From: Sphingobacteriales bacterium | Lineage (GTDB): Bacteria > Bacteroidota > Bacteroidia > Chitinophagales > Chitinophagaceae | Direction of reading: 5' to 3' | Assembly (NCBI GenBank): GCA_024640385.1 | Contig: JAHEFC010000033.1 | Span: forward strand, 1 to 16,143 | DNA length: 16,143 bases | Shown: one piece after another, positions 14,401-16,143 of the stretch | Layout: every line of letters starts with the position of its first letter | How positions within the stretch are numbered: position 1 is the stretch's first letter | Made by a program: the position numbers and the translations under genes | The notes under the pieces: generated by a model | What the model was told of the DNA's origin: nothing | Databases searched by the model: none | The model's input: the letters and a program-made list of their open reading frames with translations, nothing else

Positions 14401-16143
14401 CTAAGAAATATTATCAATATTAAACGGCAGCTTTCTGATCCTCTTTCCTGTTGCCGCATAAATAGCATTGCACAATGCCGGAGCAAGTGGCGGTAATCCG
14501 GGCTCGCCGGCACCTTTGATCACTTCTCCTCCTTCAGCAAGAATATGGGTTTCCACGATCGGCATCTCATGTATGCGGATAATGGGGTTATCATGATAAT
14601 TTGATTGTTTGGTCTGACCATTCTGGAATGTGATGCCATTCTTCACTGCTGCAGTGATCGCCATGGCAACTGCTCCTTCCACCTGTGCTTTGATCGTATC
14701 CGGGTTCACCACGGTGCCCATATCGATCACCGCATAAACCTTATCGATCTTCACACCGGCTCCCTGTTTCGTTACCTCAACCACCATCCCTGCATGGCCT
14801 GCAAAGAACTCGTATTGGCCCACACCCCTGGCAGATCCTGCAGGAAGTGGCTGGTCCCATTTCGATACTTCTTTGAGTTTAGTTAATATCCGATAGAGGT
14901 CAGAATCTTTTTTTGCCAGTTCAAGCCTATAGGCCATTGGATCTTTACCTGCCTTCACTGCACATTCATCCAGGAAACATTCATGCGGGAAAGAAAGCGT
15001 GGTGCTGGTTACCGCGCGCCATGCTGCCACGGGTATATGAAGATCCGCAAATACATATGGATGTTTCTGGTTGGGGATCTCATATTTCTGATCGTTCAAT
15101 GCTTCCAGCATGGTGCCGTCAGGTTTGCTCTTGTCAAACTTATCGCTGTCTGCATCACTTATAGAAGGAGCGATCACTTTGTGCTGGTAGGCAAGTGGTT
15201 TGCCATCAGGTCCCAGTCCTGCTTTCATAGAGGAGAATGTCATGGGCCTGAATGGACCCAGCCTGGTATCATCTTCCCTGGTCCAGATCACTTTCACCGG
15301 CTTACCCAGTTTTTTTGCCAGCTGAACGGCTTCATGTACATGGTCGGGATATAGTCTTCTTCCAAATCCTCCGCCATTGAACATCACGTTAAGTGTAAGA
15401 TTTTCTTCAGGGAAGCCATATTCTTTAGCAAATGATTGCCTGATGTCTCCGGGCACTTGTGTGGATGCCCAGATCTCGAGGTGTTTGTCGTCGTGCCATT
15501 TGGCCAATGCATTCATTGGCTCAATAGGCGAGTGCGAAACCATGGGTGTTTCATAAAATGCTTCTAGTTTTGTAGGAGCGCCGGCAAATGCCTTGTCGAA
15601 ATCCCCGATCGGTTTATCGGCCACACCGGGTTTGCTGGCCAGGTCCCTGAGTTTTTGTTCGTAATCAGCGGAGTTGAAACCATCGTAACCCTGGTTATCC
15701 CATTTGATGTTCAGCGCTTTTCTTGCCTGCAACGCGGTCCAGTAACTGTCAGCAACTACGGCAACTGCTTCGCTGCGGTATTTCTGAATGATGCGTGTGA
15801 CCTTTTCAACTGCCAGAACACCTTTGATCTTTTTCGCTTCGGTATCATCCACGCTCACCAGCTTGGCACCAAAGACCGGGCTGTGTTCAACGGAGGCATA
15901 TACTATGCCTTCGGTTTCGGCATCAATGCCGAATACGGCCTTCCCGTTCACCTTCAATGGGATGTCTGGCCTTGGAGACGGTTTGCCAAGTATCTTGAAA
16001 TCTTTGGGGTCTTTGAGTTTGGGTTTTTCCGGAACTGGCAGTTTGGATGCTGCTGCTGCCAGTGCACCATAGCCAAGTTTTTTTCCTGAAGGTTTGTGGA
16101 TCACTTCTCCGTTCTCGGCATAACATTCAGATTCAGGCAGTTT
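14401..16143 (-). CDS. Second molybdopterin-binding large subunit (IorB-type), 5'-truncated by window edge
   Basis: The frame is open to the right edge with [13 protein letters not shown] ahead of the GTG at 16104, matching the ECTTENG stretch of the first large subunit, so the gene continues beyond the window; about 580 C-terminal residues are visible. It is a paralogue of the subunit at 11047-13191: [14 protein letters not shown], the cofactor motif GGGFGRRL (codons near 15353-15376) and the C-terminal GAGEPGLPP, whose predicted catalytic Glu codon is 14503-14505, are all shared in order. It should be a molybdenum hydroxylase catalytic subunit; its N-terminus, any Tat signal and any small-subunit gene would be to the right. 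It is convergent with the desulfurase gene. The two paralogues differ widely in their middle regions, so different substrates are likely. Confidence 0.9.
   Translation of the reverse strand, partial: KLPESECYAENGEVIHKPSGKKLGYGALAAAASKLPVPEKPKLKDPKDFKILGKPSPRPDIPLKVNGKAVFGIDAETEGIVYASVEHSPVFGAKLVSVDDTEAKKIKGVLAVEKVTRIIQKYRSEAVAVVADSYWTALQARKALNIKWDNQGYDGFNSADYEQKLRDLASKPGVADKPIGDFDKAFAGAPTKLEAFYETPMVSHSPIEPMNALAKWHDDKHLEIWASTQVPGDIRQSFAKEYGFPEENLTLNVMFNGGGFGRRLYPDHVHEAVQLAKKLGKPVKVIWTREDDTRLGPFRPMTFSSMKAGLGPDGKPLAYQHKVIAPSISDADSDKFDKSKPDGTMLEALNDQKYEIPNQKHPYVFADLHIPVAAWRAVTSTTLSFPHECFLDECAVKAGKDPMAYRLELAKKDSDLYRILTKLKEVSKWDQPLPAGSARGVGQYEFFAGHAGMVVEVTKQGAGVKIDKVYAVIDMGTVVNPDTIKAQVEGAVAMAITAAVKNGITFQNGQTKQSNYHDNPIIRIHEMPIVETHILAEGGEVIKGAGEPGLPPLAPALCNAIYAATGKRIRKLPFNIDNIS

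Noticed and set aside
1..16143. Mobile element, phage, defence or biosynthetic cluster
   Set aside because: No transposase, integrase, restriction, toxin-antitoxin or multi-enzyme synthase genes were recognised; all long frames match ordinary metabolic, transport or regulatory families.

Overview
The window looks like chromosomal DNA of a Bacteroidota bacterium, probably Chitinophagaceae-like. The base composition is moderate, Shine-Dalgarno sites are scarce, secreted glycosidases and a short-lipobox lipoprotein are present, and candidate -7 elements fit the Bacteroidota consensus TAnnTTTG. The family assignment is inferred from protein style, not from any marker gene.

Layout. (1) 1-2243, + strand: two consecutive GH30 glycosidase genes, the first cut by the window edge, forming a small polysaccharide-degradation operon. 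(2) 2268-4337, - strand: a tight three-gene operon of a small lipoprotein, a six-helix voltage-gated-type K+ channel with a C-terminal zinc ribbon, and an exported NIPSNAP-like protein. (3) 4433-5780, + strand: an AraC-family regulator and a SnoaL/NTF2-like protein. (4) 5806-7564, - strand: a KdpD-type histidine kinase that keeps only the membrane and kinase half, overlapping a KdpE-type response regulator. These are divergent from (5) kup (7709-9676, +), a K+ uptake transporter. A tandem direct repeat with an 11-bp period lies between kdpD and kup and is a candidate response-regulator site. (6) 9772-10374, - strand: a GNAT acetyltransferase. (7) 10574-14345, + strand: three genes joined by two ATGA stop/start overlaps, encoding a [2Fe-2S] subunit, a Tat-exported molybdopterin hydroxylase large subunit, and a NifS/IscS-type cysteine desulfurase that may supply the sulfur ligand of the molybdenum cofactor. 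(8) 14401 to the window end, - strand: a second, paralogous molybdopterin large subunit, truncated by the edge.

Two themes stand out. The middle of the window is a K+ cluster (channel, KdpDE-type two-component system, Kup) with no kdpFABC pump in view. The right side is a molybdo-hydroxylase locus. Across both, intergenic DNA carries unrelated sequences that share a 7-bp tandem periodicity, often folded into inverted repeats. They lie at three of the four convergent gene junctions and at one divergent junction. I saw no rRNA, tRNA, CRISPR array, transposase or phage gene. No gene-free stretch exceeds about 200 bases. No clearly novel defence or biosynthetic system is visible. The heptad repeats and the kdpD-kup regulatory site are the parts least explained by known families.
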